DNA of 64,000 nt from Parapristionchus giblindavisi (Eukaryota; Nematoda; Chromadorea; Rhabditida; Diplogasteridae). This document shows, in pieces, positions 63,338 through 64,000 of the stretch (position 1 is the first letter of the stretch; each line of letters starts with the position of its first letter). The position numbers were made by a program, and so were the translations under genes. The stretch is taken from the NCBI GenBank assembly GCA_943737045.1, contig CALSFV010000219.1, positions 1,359,585 to 1,423,584 of the forward strand. Direction: 5' to 3'. The notes below the pieces were generated by a model. The model ran no database searches. It was not told where the DNA came from and was given only the letters and a program-made list of their open reading frames with translations.

Positions 63338-63383
63338 CGCCAGAGAGACTGGCGATTACTTTATTTTCCTCTGCGTCTCTGAC
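63338..63383. promoter_or_regulatory. Promoter-like island: hairpin plus CTGCGTCTC motif
   Basis: CGCCAGAGAGACTGGCG (63338-63354) is a perfect 6-bp stem with a 5-nt loop. CCTCTGCGTCTCTGACC follows at 63369. On the - strand this is a GAGACGCAGAG motif, the same type as at 5990-6008. The position is upstream of the predicted start of the acidic-protein gene. Function inferred from position only. Confidence 0.4.
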
Positions 63384-63825
63384 CTTGTTCGGTGAGAGAG
63401 AAGGATGACTTCTAATCTAGATTATTAGAAACGAGTTTTGAAAGATCAAAGATCAAATACCTATTTCAGAAGATCGAAAGTTAATGTTAGAGGTCAAAGA
63501 TCAAATTCATGAAACATAAATTATCGTAATCCAATAGTTTTTCAAAGTTCATTTCCTGTTTTACAAATGCATCTGCGCTCTCAGATTCAAGATAGATTTC
63601 AAAGAATAAAACACCATTTCAAAAAATAACCATTTTAGTTAGATAAAGGAATAGTCAATTGGTGGTGGATCGAATTGTAAGCATTTTTTCAAAAGTTCAA
63701 AGATCAAAGATCAAAGATTCCGAGATTAACTAGATCTTCTCTCGTATAAAATGAATCTCACATTCTCTAATGATGAAAATTGTCTCCCTCTACGATGTAA
63801 ATGTGATAGATGAGAAGAGAAGGAA

Positions 63826-64000
63826 GAGAGTAAAAGGGAGAGGGAGAGAAATGGAAAAGAGAGGGAGAGGGAGGAGAGAATTGGTGAAAGGGGAGGCAGG
63901 AAATAGTAAAAGAGAGGGAGAGGGGAAATGGTAAAGTGAGAGGGAGAGGGGAGTAGAAGTAGAAGAGAGAGAGGGAGAGGGAGAGGGAGAGGGAGAAGGG
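63826..64000. repeat. GA-rich microsatellite at window end
   Basis: Imperfect tandem GAGAGG and GGGAGA units with interspersed AATGGTAAA-type units, running off the window edge. Confidence 0.85.

Overview
The window looks like nuclear DNA of a nematode, most likely a rhabditid. Genes are compact and intron-rich, many introns are only 40-70 nt, acceptors are mostly TTTCAG-like, some acceptors lie directly before start codons as at trans-splice sites, one gene has an MSP/PapD-like fold, and short foldback transposons are abundant. The species cannot be named from the sequence. Exon models below were built by hand from reading frame, splice sites and phase; for every complete gene model the summed coding length is a multiple of three.

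Layout. 1-1801 (+): 3' part of a parkin E3 ligase gene. 3135-3492 (+): a 54-residue secreted peptide gene. About 3980-13085: a giant inverted repeat (two arms of about 4.3-4.8 kb around a spacer of about 80 bp at 8783) carrying mirrored copies of small gene-like segments. 13712-14946 (+): MSP/PapD-like protein. 16036-20279 (+): sedoheptulokinase, with a 1.7 kb transposon in one intron. 20666-22997 (+): unrecognised 383-residue protein. 23560-31200 (-): mitochondrial calcium uptake EF-hand protein (MICU family), whose introns hold a TIR element containing a decayed PCNA copy and a dead Tc1 element. 31601-44064 (+): La-related protein 1 (LARP1). 47529-50598 (-): TMEM33/Pom33 family membrane protein. 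52824-62654 (-): a long acidic protein of unknown function in which a 4,328-bp block of ten exons is tandemly duplicated in frame. 62700-64000: promoter-like sequence and GA-rich microsatellite.

The recognised genes are housekeeping functions: mitochondrial quality control (parkin), mitochondrial calcium gating (MICU), pentose phosphate entry (sedoheptulokinase), translational control (LARP1) and ER/nuclear-pore membrane shaping (TMEM33). They are on both strands and nothing shows an operon, although sedoheptulokinase and the next gene are only 386 bp apart on the same strand.

The most unusual content is structural: the 9-kb palindrome, the phase-symmetric exon-block duplication, a transposon whose terminal inverted repeats are themselves minisatellites, a PCNA pseudogene inside a TIR element, and at least six copies of one hairpin element family.
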